A stretch of 14,420 nucleotides of DNA from DALYJJ01 sp031969915 (GTDB lineage Bacteria > Acidobacteriota > Terriglobia > Bryobacterales > Bryobacteraceae). The notes under the pieces were generated by a model. That model did not search any database. It had not been told where the DNA came from and saw only the letters and a program-made list of their open reading frames with translations. How positions within the stretch are numbered: the first letter of the stretch is position 1; every line of letters begins with the position of its first letter. The stretch spans positions 1 to 14,420 of the forward strand of contig DALYJJ010000145.1 in the NCBI GenBank assembly GCA_031969915.1. The letters run 5' to 3'. Shown in pieces: positions 7,022 to 14,420 of this stretch. A program made the position numbers and the translations under genes.

Positions 7022-8875
7022 ATGTCCCAAATGTTTCAAATCGACTTCTCCGCCGCGAAGAAGCCGGTGATCGCCGGCATCGATCTCGGCACCACGAACA
7101 GCCTGGTTGCGTTCATGGACCTCACGGGCCCAAAAGTGATCGCCGGCGCGGCCGGCGAGCGGCTTGTGCCGAGCATCGTTTCCCTGACCCAAGACGGCGA
7201 AATGCTGGTGGGCGAGTCCGCCCGGGCGGCGCTCATCTCGCACCCGGAGCGCAGTGTGTACTCGGTGAAGCGTCTGATGGGGAAAGGCATCGCCGATGTG
7301 GGCGAGGATCTCTCGCTGTTTCCGTTCCGCATCGCCGAGGGCAGCGAGAGCGTTCTCCGGTTGTCCCTCGGCGAGCGCACCTTTACACCCCCGGAGATTT
7401 CAGCCTACGTGCTGCGCCAGTTGAAGCTCAACGCCGAAGCCCACCTCGGCCAGCCCGTGACCCAGGCCGTGATCACCGTTCCCGCCTACTTCAACGACGC
7501 CCAGCGGCAGGCGACGAAAGACGCGGGTCGCATCGCGGGCCTCGACGTGCTTCGCCTGGTGAATGAACCCACCGCGGCCTCCCTCGCCTACGGGCTGGAC
7601 AAGCGGAAAGACGGCGTGGTGGCAGTCTATGACCTGGGCGGGGGCACGTTCGACATCTCGATCCTGCGCCTGAAGGACGGTATCTTCGAGGTCCTTGCCA
7701 CCAACGGCGACACCCACCTGGGCGGCGACGACATCGACAACCGCCTGATCCGCATCGCGCTCGAGGATATCGCCACCGAGTGGGGCGCCGACCTTTCCGG
7801 CAATGGCGAAGCGGTGCAACTGCTGCGACGCGCGGTGATCGCGGCGAAGGAGCAACTCTCGTTCGTTCCCGCCGCCAACATCGAACTTGAGTATCGGGGC
7901 CGGCGGTATCAGCGCGAATTGAAGCGCGAGCTCTTTGAGAACCTCATCCGCGATATTGTCGACCGGACACTGGGGCCGTGCCGCCAGTGCCTGATGGACG
8001 CCGGCCTGGCGCCGGACCAGATCGACGAAGTGGTCATGGTCGGTGGCTCCACGCGGATTCCGCTGGTGCGGAGCGCCGTGGAGACCCTGTTCAAGGCCCG
8101 GCCTCACACCGAACTGAACCCGGACGAAGTGGTTGCTCTCGGCGCCGCGGTGCAGGCCGCGATTCTCGCGGGCGACGTGCAGGACAAACTGCTCCTGGAC
8201 GTGACGCCGCTTTCCCTGGGCATCGAAACGATGGGCGGTGTGGTGTCGAAGCTGATCCATCGCAACTCTACGATCCCCGCTAGCGCAACCGAACATTTCA
8301 CCACCGCCGTCGACGGGCAGCGCAACGTGCTCATCCACGTGCTGCAGGGCGAGCGCGAACTGGCGCGGGATTGCCGCTCGCTCGCGCGGTTCGATCTGAA
8401 GGACCTGGACCCGCTGCCGGCGGGCATGGCGCGGGTCGAGGTGCGCTTCCTGATCGACGCGAACGGCATCCTCAATGTCGCCGCGCGCGACCTGCGGACC
8501 GGTAAAGAGCAGAGCATCGATGTCAAGCCCTCCTACGGACTGACCGACGACCAGGTGGAAGCGATGATCCTCGAGTCGTTCGAGAAGGCCGAAGAGGACA
8601 TGAACGCGCGCCAGGTGCGCGAGGCGCGGGTGGAGGCGGACACCATTCTCGCCGCGGTGGAGAAGGCCAAGCAGCTCGACGCTTATCACGAACTCACGGA
8701 CGAGGAACGCGAAACCATCGATCTCGCGATCAACGAACTGCTCACCGTGTATCACGCCGGCGACCATCACCTGATTCACGCCCACGTCGAGAAGTTGAAT
8801 AACGCGACCATGAAGCTGGCCGAGAACATGATGAACGCGGCCGTGACCAACGCCCTCAAGGGAACCAAGATCTGA
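7022..8875 (+). CDS. hscA: Hsp70-type Fe-S assembly chaperone HscA
   Basis: Specialised Hsp70 that binds the LPPVK loop of IscU and uses ATP to drive cluster transfer, 617 residues (E. coli HscA 616). The nucleotide-binding domain shows phosphate motif 1 GIDLGTTNS (19-27), ITVPAYFNDAQRQATKDAG (151-169), NEPTAASLAYG, phosphate motif 2 YDLGGGTFDIS (203-213) and the adenosine motif VMVGGSTRIPLV. The interdomain linker is LLLDVTPLSLGIE, followed by a beta-sandwich substrate domain and a helical lid. Length and operon position separate it from DnaK. The next in-frame Met (residue 4) is an alternative start. The iscX gene begins 11 nt after the stop; no fdx gene intervenes. Confidence 0.96.
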   Translation: MSQMFQIDFSAAKKPVIAGIDLGTTNSLVAFMDLTGPKVIAGAAGERLVPSIVSLTQDGEMLVGESARAALISHPERSVYSVKRLMGKGIADVGEDLSLFPFRIAEGSESVLRLSLGERTFTPPEISAYVLRQLKLNAEAHLGQPVTQAVITVPAYFNDAQRQATKDAGRIAGLDVLRLVNEPTAASLAYGLDKRKDGVVAVYDLGGGTFDISILRLKDGIFEVLATNGDTHLGGDDIDNRLIRIALEDIATEWGADLSGNGEAVQLLRRAVIAAKEQLSFVPAANIELEYRGRRYQRELKRELFENLIRDIVDRTLGPCRQCLMDAGLAPDQIDEVVMVGGSTRIPLVRSAVETLFKARPHTELNPDEVVALGAAVQAAILAGDVQDKLLLDVTPLSLGIETMGGVVSKLIHRNSTIPASATEHFTTAVDGQRNVLIHVLQGERELARDCRSLARFDLKDLDPLPAGMARVEVRFLIDANGILNVAARDLRTGKEQSIDVKPSYGLTDDQVEAMILESFEKAEEDMNARQVREARVEADTILAAVEKAKQLDAYHELTDEERETIDLAINELLTVYHAGDHHLIHAHVEKLNNATMKLAENMMNAAVTNALKGTKI

Positions 8876-8886
8876 AAGGACCATCC

Positions 8887-9099
8887 ATGCCCCGCCTCAC
8901 CTGGGACCAAGCAGAAGACATCGGCATCGCCCTCTGTGAGAAGTACCCGGGGGTGGACCCGCTCACCGTCCGCTTCACGGACATGCACGCCTGGATCGTG
9001 GCGCTGCCGGAGTTCGGCGACGACCCCGCGAAGTCGAACGAGGGCAAGCTGGAAGCGATACAGATGGCCTGGTATGAGGAGTACAAGGACAGCCAGTAG
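8887..9099 (+). CDS. iscX: Fe-S assembly protein IscX (YfhJ)
   Basis: Small acidic protein of 70 residues (E. coli IscX 66) that binds IscS and iron and modulates the rate of cluster assembly. The family core is clear: LTWDQAEDIGIALCEKYP, then the near-invariant VRFTDMHAWI, the acidic FGDDP, and SNEGKLEAIQMAWYEE. It is the last isc gene. AAAGGA precedes the ATG at good spacing. A terminator hairpin begins at its stop codon. In E. coli iscX follows fdx; here it directly follows hscA. Confidence 0.95.
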   Translation: MPRLTWDQAEDIGIALCEKYPGVDPLTVRFTDMHAWIVALPEFGDDPAKSNEGKLEAIQMAWYEEYKDSQ

Positions 9100-9122
9100 G
9101 CCCCGCCTTCCAGCCCGGGGCC
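9099..9122. terminator. Bidirectional hairpin terminator between convergent iscX and metW
   Basis: GGCCCCG (9099-9105) and CGGGGCC (9116-9122) form a 7-bp GC stem with a 10-nt loop, filling the 24-nt gap between the iscX stop and the metW stop. On the plus strand it is followed by GTTATTTCC, a short T-rich run. The minus side has no T-run, so termination there may be weaker or rho-aided. Confidence 0.6.
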
Positions 9123-9123
9123 G

Positions 9124-9719
9124 TTATTTCCGGATCAGGAACACGGCGGTCTCGGAAAGCAGGTTCGGCAGCGTCGTCACGCGGCGGTTGCCGGCCAGAT
9201 AGTACTCCCGTTCCACGGTCCAGCTCTGTTCCGCGGCCAGCCGCACGAAGTCCTCAACAGTGAGGAAGTGGATGTTCGGCGAGGCGTGCCATTCGTAGGG
9301 GAACAGCCTGGTGCGCGGCGCCCGGCCGCTGAACAGGTGGGCGGCGCGGACGCGCCAGTGCCCGTAGTTGGGAAACGCCACGATTCCGCGTTTGCCGATG
9401 CGAAGCATCTCGGTGAGAATCGCCAGCGGCTTGCGGGTTTCCTGCAGCGTCTGGCTGAGGATTACGTAGTCGAAGGCGGCGTCCGGGTAGTCGCCGAGGC
9501 AGCGTTCGATGTCGCCGTGGAAGACCAGCGCGCCGCGCGCGATGGCCTTCTGGACCTTCGCGCTCACCGCTTCCACGCCGCGCCCGTTCACCTGTTTCTG
9601 GTCGGCGAGCCAGGCGAGCAACTCGCCCTCGCCGCAGCCCAGGTCGAGCACAGTGCTTTTCGGCGGAATAATGTCGCTGATAATCGCGTAATCGCTGCGG
9701 CCGAGAATCTCGCGGGCCC

Positions 9720-9723
<4 letters not shown>
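9124..9723 (-). CDS. metW: Methionine biosynthesis protein MetW
   Basis: MetW-family, SAM-methyltransferase-like protein, 199 residues. Seen: the Rossmann SAM motif VLDLGCGEGELLAWL (25-39), the MetW signature VILSQTLQETRKP, then FPNYGHWRVRAAHLFSGRAP and YEWHASPNIHFLTVEDF. In Pseudomonas and related bacteria MetW is required together with MetX for homoserine acylation or methionine synthesis; its exact reaction is unsettled. The start is a GTG that overlaps the metX stop by 4 nt, which fits the family N-terminus (MRAREILGRSDY) and translational coupling. Last gene of the acpH-metX-metW operon. Confidence 0.93.
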
Positions 9724-10812
<1,089 letters not shown>

Positions 10813-10823
<11 letters not shown>

Positions 10824-11445
10824 TCGGCGAGACGGCTAGTTCGATCATAGCAGCGGGCAGTGCCGTCTCCCGAACAAACAGGCAGAGGTCGTCGAACAGC
10901 CGGCGGAAATCGGCTTCAAAGGCCTCGTAGTTGGCTTCCAACTCCTCCGCGCCGCCGAGCAGGCCCAGACCTGGCCTGCGCCGCTGGGCGAGGCGGTCGA
11001 CCGAGATGCGAACCCCGTACAACGAGCCGTAGCCGGCCAGCCAATAGACCGGTAGGATCCGATCGACCATGGGCTGTACCGCATCCGGTACGGCGTCCCG
11101 GGCGTCTTCCATCCGCTGGGTGGCCTCTTTGAGAAACTCCATCAGCTTGAGGTCGGAGTAGCGCTCCCAGTCCCGCGCCAGAAAGTGGTCGTAGAAGATG
11201 TCCACCAGGGCGGGCGCGGCGCGGCGGCGTGCGGCACTGAACAGGGACCGGCTGTGGATGAAGGCGGGGTGAGCGTCCGTGAAGCGGTCGATGCGCCGGT
11301 GCAGTTCGACGCCCTCGCGGAAGCCCAGGTCATCGAGAGAGGACAGCGGGGCCTTGACGAAATCGGCCAACAGGTTGCCAAGGAGCGATTCCGGACTCTC
11401 GCCCGCCAGGTAAAGATGCGCGAGGTAGTTCACTATCTCCCTCAT
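10813..11445 (-). CDS. acpH: Acyl-carrier-protein phosphodiesterase (AcpH family)
   Basis: Predicted HD-type hydrolase that removes the 4'-phosphopantetheine arm from holo-ACP, 210 residues (E. coli AcpH 193). Seen: N-terminal NYLAHLYLAG; SLLGNLLADFVKA; ELHRRIDRFTDAHP, which carries the metal-site HRRID and D; and FYDHFLARDW with the conserved D-H. The C-terminal LEANYEAFEADFRRLFDDL also matches the family. The ATG at 11445 has GGAG at ideal spacing; a GTG at 11433 would give an N-terminus equal to that of the E. coli protein and is an alternative. It overlaps metX by 11 nt and is first in the acpH-metX-metW operon, an unexpected pairing with methionine genes. Confidence 0.88.
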
Positions 11446-11479
11446 CGATCATACTCCGGCATCCCTTTAGAATGGGCAC
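11446..11479. promoter_or_regulatory. 34-bp divergent promoter region, acpH / short-chain dehydrogenase
   Basis: The whole space between two divergent start codons is 34 bp, so each promoter must reach into the opposite gene. On the plus strand TAGAAT (11468-11473) lies 6 nt before the dehydrogenase ATG, which would place the transcription start at or next to the ATG (leaderless). On the minus strand GGAG (11457-11454) serves as the acpH ribosome site. No good -35 is visible for the TAGAAT. Confidence 0.45.
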
Positions 11480-12274
11480 ATGGCAGATCGGCGGCTGGCC
11501 GTAATCACAGGCGCTTCGAGCGGACTTGGAGCGGAGTTCGCTAAGCAGTTGGCGGAGCGAAACTACGACGTTTGGCTGATTGCGCGCAGGCTCGACAAGC
11601 TGGAGGGCCTGGCCGCGGAGTTGTCGGCGAAGCACGGCGTGCGGGCCGAGGCGATGCGGGCGGACCTGGTGGATCCGGCCGACCTCGAGCGCGTGGCGGA
11701 GCGGATCGCGGGGGCGGAGTCCCTCGACCTGCTGGTGAACAACGCGGGCTTCGGAACGATGGGCAGGTTCTTCGATACGGGTCTGGCGGGTCAAATGACG
11801 ATGCATCAGCTTCACGTGCTGGCCACGGTGCGGCTGGCGCACGCCGCCCTGCCGGGGCTGGTGCGGCGGCGGCGAGGCGGGATCATCAACGTTTCTTCCG
11901 TGGCGGGGTTTGTGGTGATGCCGAGTAATATCAGCTACTGCGCAACCAAGGCCTGGATGAACCGCTTCACCTACGGGATGCGGTTGGAACTGCAGGCGGC
12001 CGGGTCTCCCGTGAGGGTCCAGGCGCTGTGCCCCGGCTTCACCTATACCGAGTTCCACGACACACTGGGCATGAGCCGCGACCCGATTCCGAAAAGCCTG
12101 TGGATGTCAGCGGAATTTGTGGTTCGGGAATCGCTGGACGGCCTGGAACGTGGGACGCTTTACGTTATCCCTGGCTGGCGGTACAAACTCCTGGTGGCCT
12201 TCTTGCGGGCCGTGCCGGACCGTCTGCTGGAGGCCGGCGCGAGGCGGTTTGGACTTCGGCGGCGGCGGCGGTAG
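11480..12274 (+). CDS. Classical short-chain dehydrogenase/reductase (SDR)
   Basis: NAD(P)-dependent oxidoreductase of unknown substrate, 264 residues. Seen: cofactor glycine motif TGASSGLG (10-17), R36/R37 after the second strand hinting at NADP preference, NNAG (87-90), catalytic Ser in INVSS (139/140), and Y153-x3-K157 in SYCATKAWM. CPGFTYTEFH matches the PG motif after strand 6. The C-terminal 40 residues carry an amphipathic stretch (YKLLVAFLRAVPDRLLEAGARR) and finish with five arginines, resembling SDRs that associate with membranes and act on lipids such as ketoacyl or ketosteroid substrates. That part is inference. No Shine-Dalgarno is visible; the gene may be read from a leaderless transcript. 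It converges on the aldo/keto reductase with a 26-nt gap. Confidence 0.9.
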   Translation: MADRRLAVITGASSGLGAEFAKQLAERNYDVWLIARRLDKLEGLAAELSAKHGVRAEAMRADLVDPADLERVAERIAGAESLDLLVNNAGFGTMGRFFDTGLAGQMTMHQLHVLATVRLAHAALPGLVRRRRGGIINVSSVAGFVVMPSNISYCATKAWMNRFTYGMRLELQAAGSPVRVQALCPGFTYTEFHDTLGMSRDPIPKSLWMSAEFVVRESLDGLERGTLYVIPGWRYKLLVAFLRAVPDRLLEAGARRFGLRRRRR

Positions 12275-12300
12275 CGCATGGATCGGGACAACGCCCGCCC

Positions 12301-13218
12301 TCAGGCTTTGAAAATCGGTTCGATCTCGCGGGCGCGGGCGAGCAGCGCGGTGCGCTCGGAGGCATCGAGCGGCTTGAAGGCGGCGGCGTGGTCGAGGGCG
12401 AGGCGATAGATCGTCTCGTCGCCGGGCGGAATGGCGGCGGTGACGTCTTCAGAGAGCGTGAAACGGAGCGCCTGCCGGGCGAGGTCGCCACCGTCGAGGG
12501 GCTGATACCAGCACTTAGCGTGAGTCTTCTGGGCGTTGCGCTCCCAGGGGGTTTTGGCCAGGGCTTTGAGCGCCAGCCGAGCCAGGCCGCGCTGCTTGGC
12601 CTCAGAGAAGATCTTGGGGCCGAAGTTGTGCTCCCAACAGACGAAGTTCACGGGGAAGAGAACGGAGTCGAGTTTGATGGCGCGCATCAGCGCGACGGCG
12701 GCGTCTTCGTGGTGCGCGGAGAAGCCGAGGTAGCGCGCCTTGCCGGCTTTGCGCGCTTTTTCGAACGTTTCGGCGGCGCCGCCCGGGGCGAGGATGGCGT
12801 CCACATCCTTCATCGAGCTGACGGCGTGAAATTGGTAGAGATCGAAATGATCGGTGTGCAAGCGCCGCAGCGAGCGGTCGAGCTCCTGCTGCGCGCCGGC
12901 GGCGTCGCGCTTGGTGGTCTTGCAGGCCAGGAAGGATTTGGCGCGGAACGGCTTGAGGGCCACGCCGAGCTTGACTTCGGCTTCACCGTCCCAGTAAGAC
13001 GGGGCGACGTCGAAGTAATTGATGCCGCGTTCGAACGACTCGGCGACGGTGCGGTCCGCCGCCGCCTGCTCCATGCCGACGACGACGATGCCACCGAAGC
13101 CGATGACGGACAGCTTCACGCCGTCCTTGTAGTCGCGCCGCGGAATGTCGCCCGCGGCCCGAGCGGTGGACACCGCGCCGGTGGCGACGGCGGACTTTAG
13201 GAAATCACGGCGATCCAT
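12301..13218 (-). CDS. Tat-exported aldo/keto reductase
   Basis: Predicted NAD(P)-linked oxidoreductase of the aldo/keto reductase superfamily, 305 residues. The N-terminus MDRRDFLKSAVATGAVSTARA is a twin-arginine signal (RRDFLK), so the protein may be exported folded with its cofactor. Catalytic tetrad residues are visible: D70 and Y75 in YFDVAPSYWDGEAE, K100 in FLACKTTKRD, and H131 in DLYQFHAV. LGFSAHHEDAA matches the later barrel. The start was chosen for the signal motif and a perfect AAAGGAGG 8 nt upstream (13234-13227); the open frame continues upstream to 13743 but overlaps the divergent hydrolase gene. The substrate is unknown; sugars or sugar acids are plausible from the neighbouring hydrolase. 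Confidence 0.9.
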   Translation of the reverse strand: MDRRDFLKSAVATGAVSTARAAGDIPRRDYKDGVKLSVIGFGGIVVVGMEQAAADRTVAESFERGINYFDVAPSYWDGEAEVKLGVALKPFRAKSFLACKTTKRDAAGAQQELDRSLRRLHTDHFDLYQFHAVSSMKDVDAILAPGGAAETFEKARKAGKARYLGFSAHHEDAAVALMRAIKLDSVLFPVNFVCWEHNFGPKIFSEAKQRGLARLALKALAKTPWERNAQKTHAKCWYQPLDGGDLARQALRFTLSEDVTAAIPPGDETIYRLALDHAAAFKPLDASERTALLARAREIEPIFKA

Positions 13219-13269
13219 GAGCGCAACCTCCTTTGTGAGTGTAGTCCCGTGAGACATAGAATGGGACGC
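13219..13269. promoter_or_regulatory. 51-bp divergent region, aldo/keto reductase / glycoside hydrolase
   Basis: Holds the strong AAAGGAGG ribosome site of the reductase on the minus strand. On the plus strand TAGAAT (13257-13262) lies 7 nt before the hydrolase ATG, the same TAGAATGGG context as before the dehydrogenase gene at 11468. That predicts a leaderless or near-leaderless hydrolase mRNA. No convincing -35 is visible. Confidence 0.45.
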
Positions 13270-14420
13270 ATGTTGCGATACCTGATCGCCGGCTGGCTGC
13301 TGATGACCGGGGCGATGTCCGCCGTGGAGCGCTTCGACTTCGTCGAACTGGCGGTGAACGCGGCCGCGACGGCGGGCAATCCGTTCACGGAGCGGCGGAT
13401 CACAGGGCGCTTCTGGCGCGAGGGAGCCGGGGCGCCGGTAGAGGTAGAGGGATTCTGTGACGCGCTCGACGGGAGTGTGTATCGGGTGCGATTCATGCCG
13501 CGCGAGGCGGGGAAGTACCGCTACGAAGTGACGCTCGACGGAGCGGCGCCGCAGAGGGGGACGTTCACCGTGACGGTGGGCAAGCGCAAGGGGCCGGTTC
13601 GCGTGGACGCGAAGTATCCGTGGCATTTCGTCTACGAGGGCACGGGCGAGCACTACTTCTGGAATTCGACGACCACGTACGCGTTGATGGGATGGAAGGA
13701 CGACGCGCAGATCGTGAGAATTCTGGACCGGCTGCAGAAGCACGGGATCAATCGCATCCGCGCCGCGATTGTTCCGCCGCGCGTGGAGAGCGGCAAGCAG
13801 TGGTTCGAACCGGCCGTAGTGGAGACGCCGGAGTTCACCTTTCGCACGAACGCCTGGGTGGCGGCGAGGCCGGATTCGTTGAACGACCCGGGCTTCGATG
13901 TCACGCGCTACAACGTGCCGTATTGGCAGCGATTCGATCGCATGCTGAAGGCGGCGCGGGAGCGGGGCATCGTGGTGTCAGTGATTTTCTACGTGGACGG
14001 CAGGCTGCCCGGCGTGGATCCGTTCCGCAAGGAGCGGATGGGGGGCGAAGACGAGCAGCGTTACTACCGCTATGCGATCGCACGATTTGCGGCCTTTGAG
14101 AACGTGATGTGGGACGTGACGAACGAGTACCGCCTGTTCCGCGACGATGCATGGGCGGAGAAGATGGGCGCGTTCCTGAAGCAACGCGATCCGAACGGCC
14201 TGCCGATTTCGATTCACGGCCACGGCACGTTCAACTTCCGCAAGTCGCCGTGGGCGGATTACGCGATGTATCAGAGCTGGGACGAGAGCGGCGGTTACGA
14301 GTACATGCTGAAGAACCGGCGGATGCAGCAGGAGGCGGGGCGGCCGATCCCGCAGGTGAACGAGGAATACGGCTACGAGGATCACTATCCGCAGGGCTGG
14401 GGCGGCAACCGGAAGGCGCC
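13270..14420 (+). CDS. Secreted DUF5060/DUF4038 glycoside hydrolase-like protein (3' end cut by window edge)
   Basis: The frame runs open to the right edge (383 codons). Seen: a signal peptide (MLRYLIAGWLLMTGAMSA); an Ig-like DUF5060 domain at about 20-105 with GNPF, the VYRVRFMPREAGKYRYEV strands and GTFTV; then a TIM-barrel domain of the DUF4038/apiosidase-like type, beginning near HFVYEGTGEHYFWNSTTTYA and HGINRIRAAI. Candidate catalytic acids are E286 in WDVTNEYRLF and E365/E366 in PQVNEEYGYED, which sit at strand ends as expected for a retaining clan GH-A-like enzyme. The role would be plant or microbial polysaccharide breakdown outside the cytoplasm; the substrate is unknown. An in-frame ATG at 13261 is an alternative start but overlaps the putative -10. 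Confidence 0.82.
   Translation, partial: MLRYLIAGWLLMTGAMSAVERFDFVELAVNAAATAGNPFTERRITGRFWREGAGAPVEVEGFCDALDGSVYRVRFMPREAGKYRYEVTLDGAAPQRGTFTVTVGKRKGPVRVDAKYPWHFVYEGTGEHYFWNSTTTYALMGWKDDAQIVRILDRLQKHGINRIRAAIVPPRVESGKQWFEPAVVETPEFTFRTNAWVAARPDSLNDPGFDVTRYNVPYWQRFDRMLKAARERGIVVSVIFYVDGRLPGVDPFRKERMGGEDEQRYYRYAIARFAAFENVMWDVTNEYRLFRDDAWAEKMGAFLKQRDPNGLPISIHGHGTFNFRKSPWADYAMYQSWDESGGYEYMLKNRRMQQEAGRPIPQVNEEYGYEDHYPQGWGGNRKA

Noticed and set aside
6281..8884. Minus-strand open frames opposite hscB and hscA (6281-7243 and 7400-8884)
   Set aside because: They are complements of conserved genes with a GC-rich third position; no family motif or ribosome site supports them.
12028..13200. Plus-strand open frame across the dehydrogenase end and opposite the aldo/keto reductase
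   Set aside because: It overlaps two confident genes in other frames and shows no domain; composition is typical of an antisense artefact.
13620..14099. Plus-strand open frame of 159 codons inside the glycoside hydrolase gene
   Set aside because: It is out of frame with the hydrolase, whose frame shows a signal peptide, DUF5060 strands and catalytic-type NE motifs.

Overview
The window is 14.4 kb of GC-rich bacterial DNA with tightly packed genes. It looks chromosomal: I see no transposase, phage gene, CRISPR array, rRNA or tRNA. The best guess for the source is an acidobacterium of the Solibacter/Bryobacter type. That rests on the mix of an ECF sigma/zinc-finger anti-sigma pair, a secreted protein with carboxypeptidase-regulatory-like domains, a Tat-exported aldo/keto reductase and a DUF5060/DUF4038 glycoside hydrolase. 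It is an inference from gene content and style, not from a marker gene.

Region 1 (1-3527, all minus strand) is an envelope and signalling block. In transcription order it holds a secreted protein with a Cys-x-Cys mature N-terminus (TIMP/NTR-like) and three beta-sandwich domains, a very small exported Spy-like protein, an ECF sigma factor, and a membrane-anchored zinc-finger anti-sigma factor that runs off the left edge. Sigma and anti-sigma overlap by 8 nt. Two perfect GC-rich hairpins sit just ahead of the small gene and the sigma gene.

Region 2 (3528-9099, plus strand) is the core of the window: a complete ISC iron-sulfur assembly operon, iscR-iscS-iscU-iscA-hscB-hscA-iscX, behind a near-consensus promoter. 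IscS supplies sulfur, IscU is the scaffold, HscB and HscA release the cluster through the LPPVK motif of IscU, IscA acts as carrier, IscX is the small acidic IscS partner, and IscR is the cluster-sensing regulator. Two points stand out. No ferredoxin gene lies between hscA and iscX, where fdx normally sits. HscB carries an N-terminal double-CxxC zinc-site module typical of eukaryotic HSC20 and absent from the E. coli protein.

Region 3 (9124-11445, minus strand) is an overlapping three-gene operon, acpH-metX-metW. It combines acyl-carrier-protein phosphodiesterase with homoserine O-acyltransferase and its partner MetW. It converges on the isc operon over a shared hairpin terminator.

Region 4 (11480-14420) holds a plus-strand short-chain dehydrogenase, a convergent minus-strand Tat-exported aldo/keto reductase, and a divergent plus-strand secreted glycoside hydrolase cut by the right edge. 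The dehydrogenase and hydrolase genes share a TAGAATGGG element 7-8 nt before their start codons, which suggests leaderless transcripts.

I did not find a wholly new system. The most rewarding items are the eukaryote-like HscB, the missing fdx, the iscR promoter/operator arrangement, the acpH-met operon, the possible leaderless -10 motif, and the hairpins around the sigma locus.
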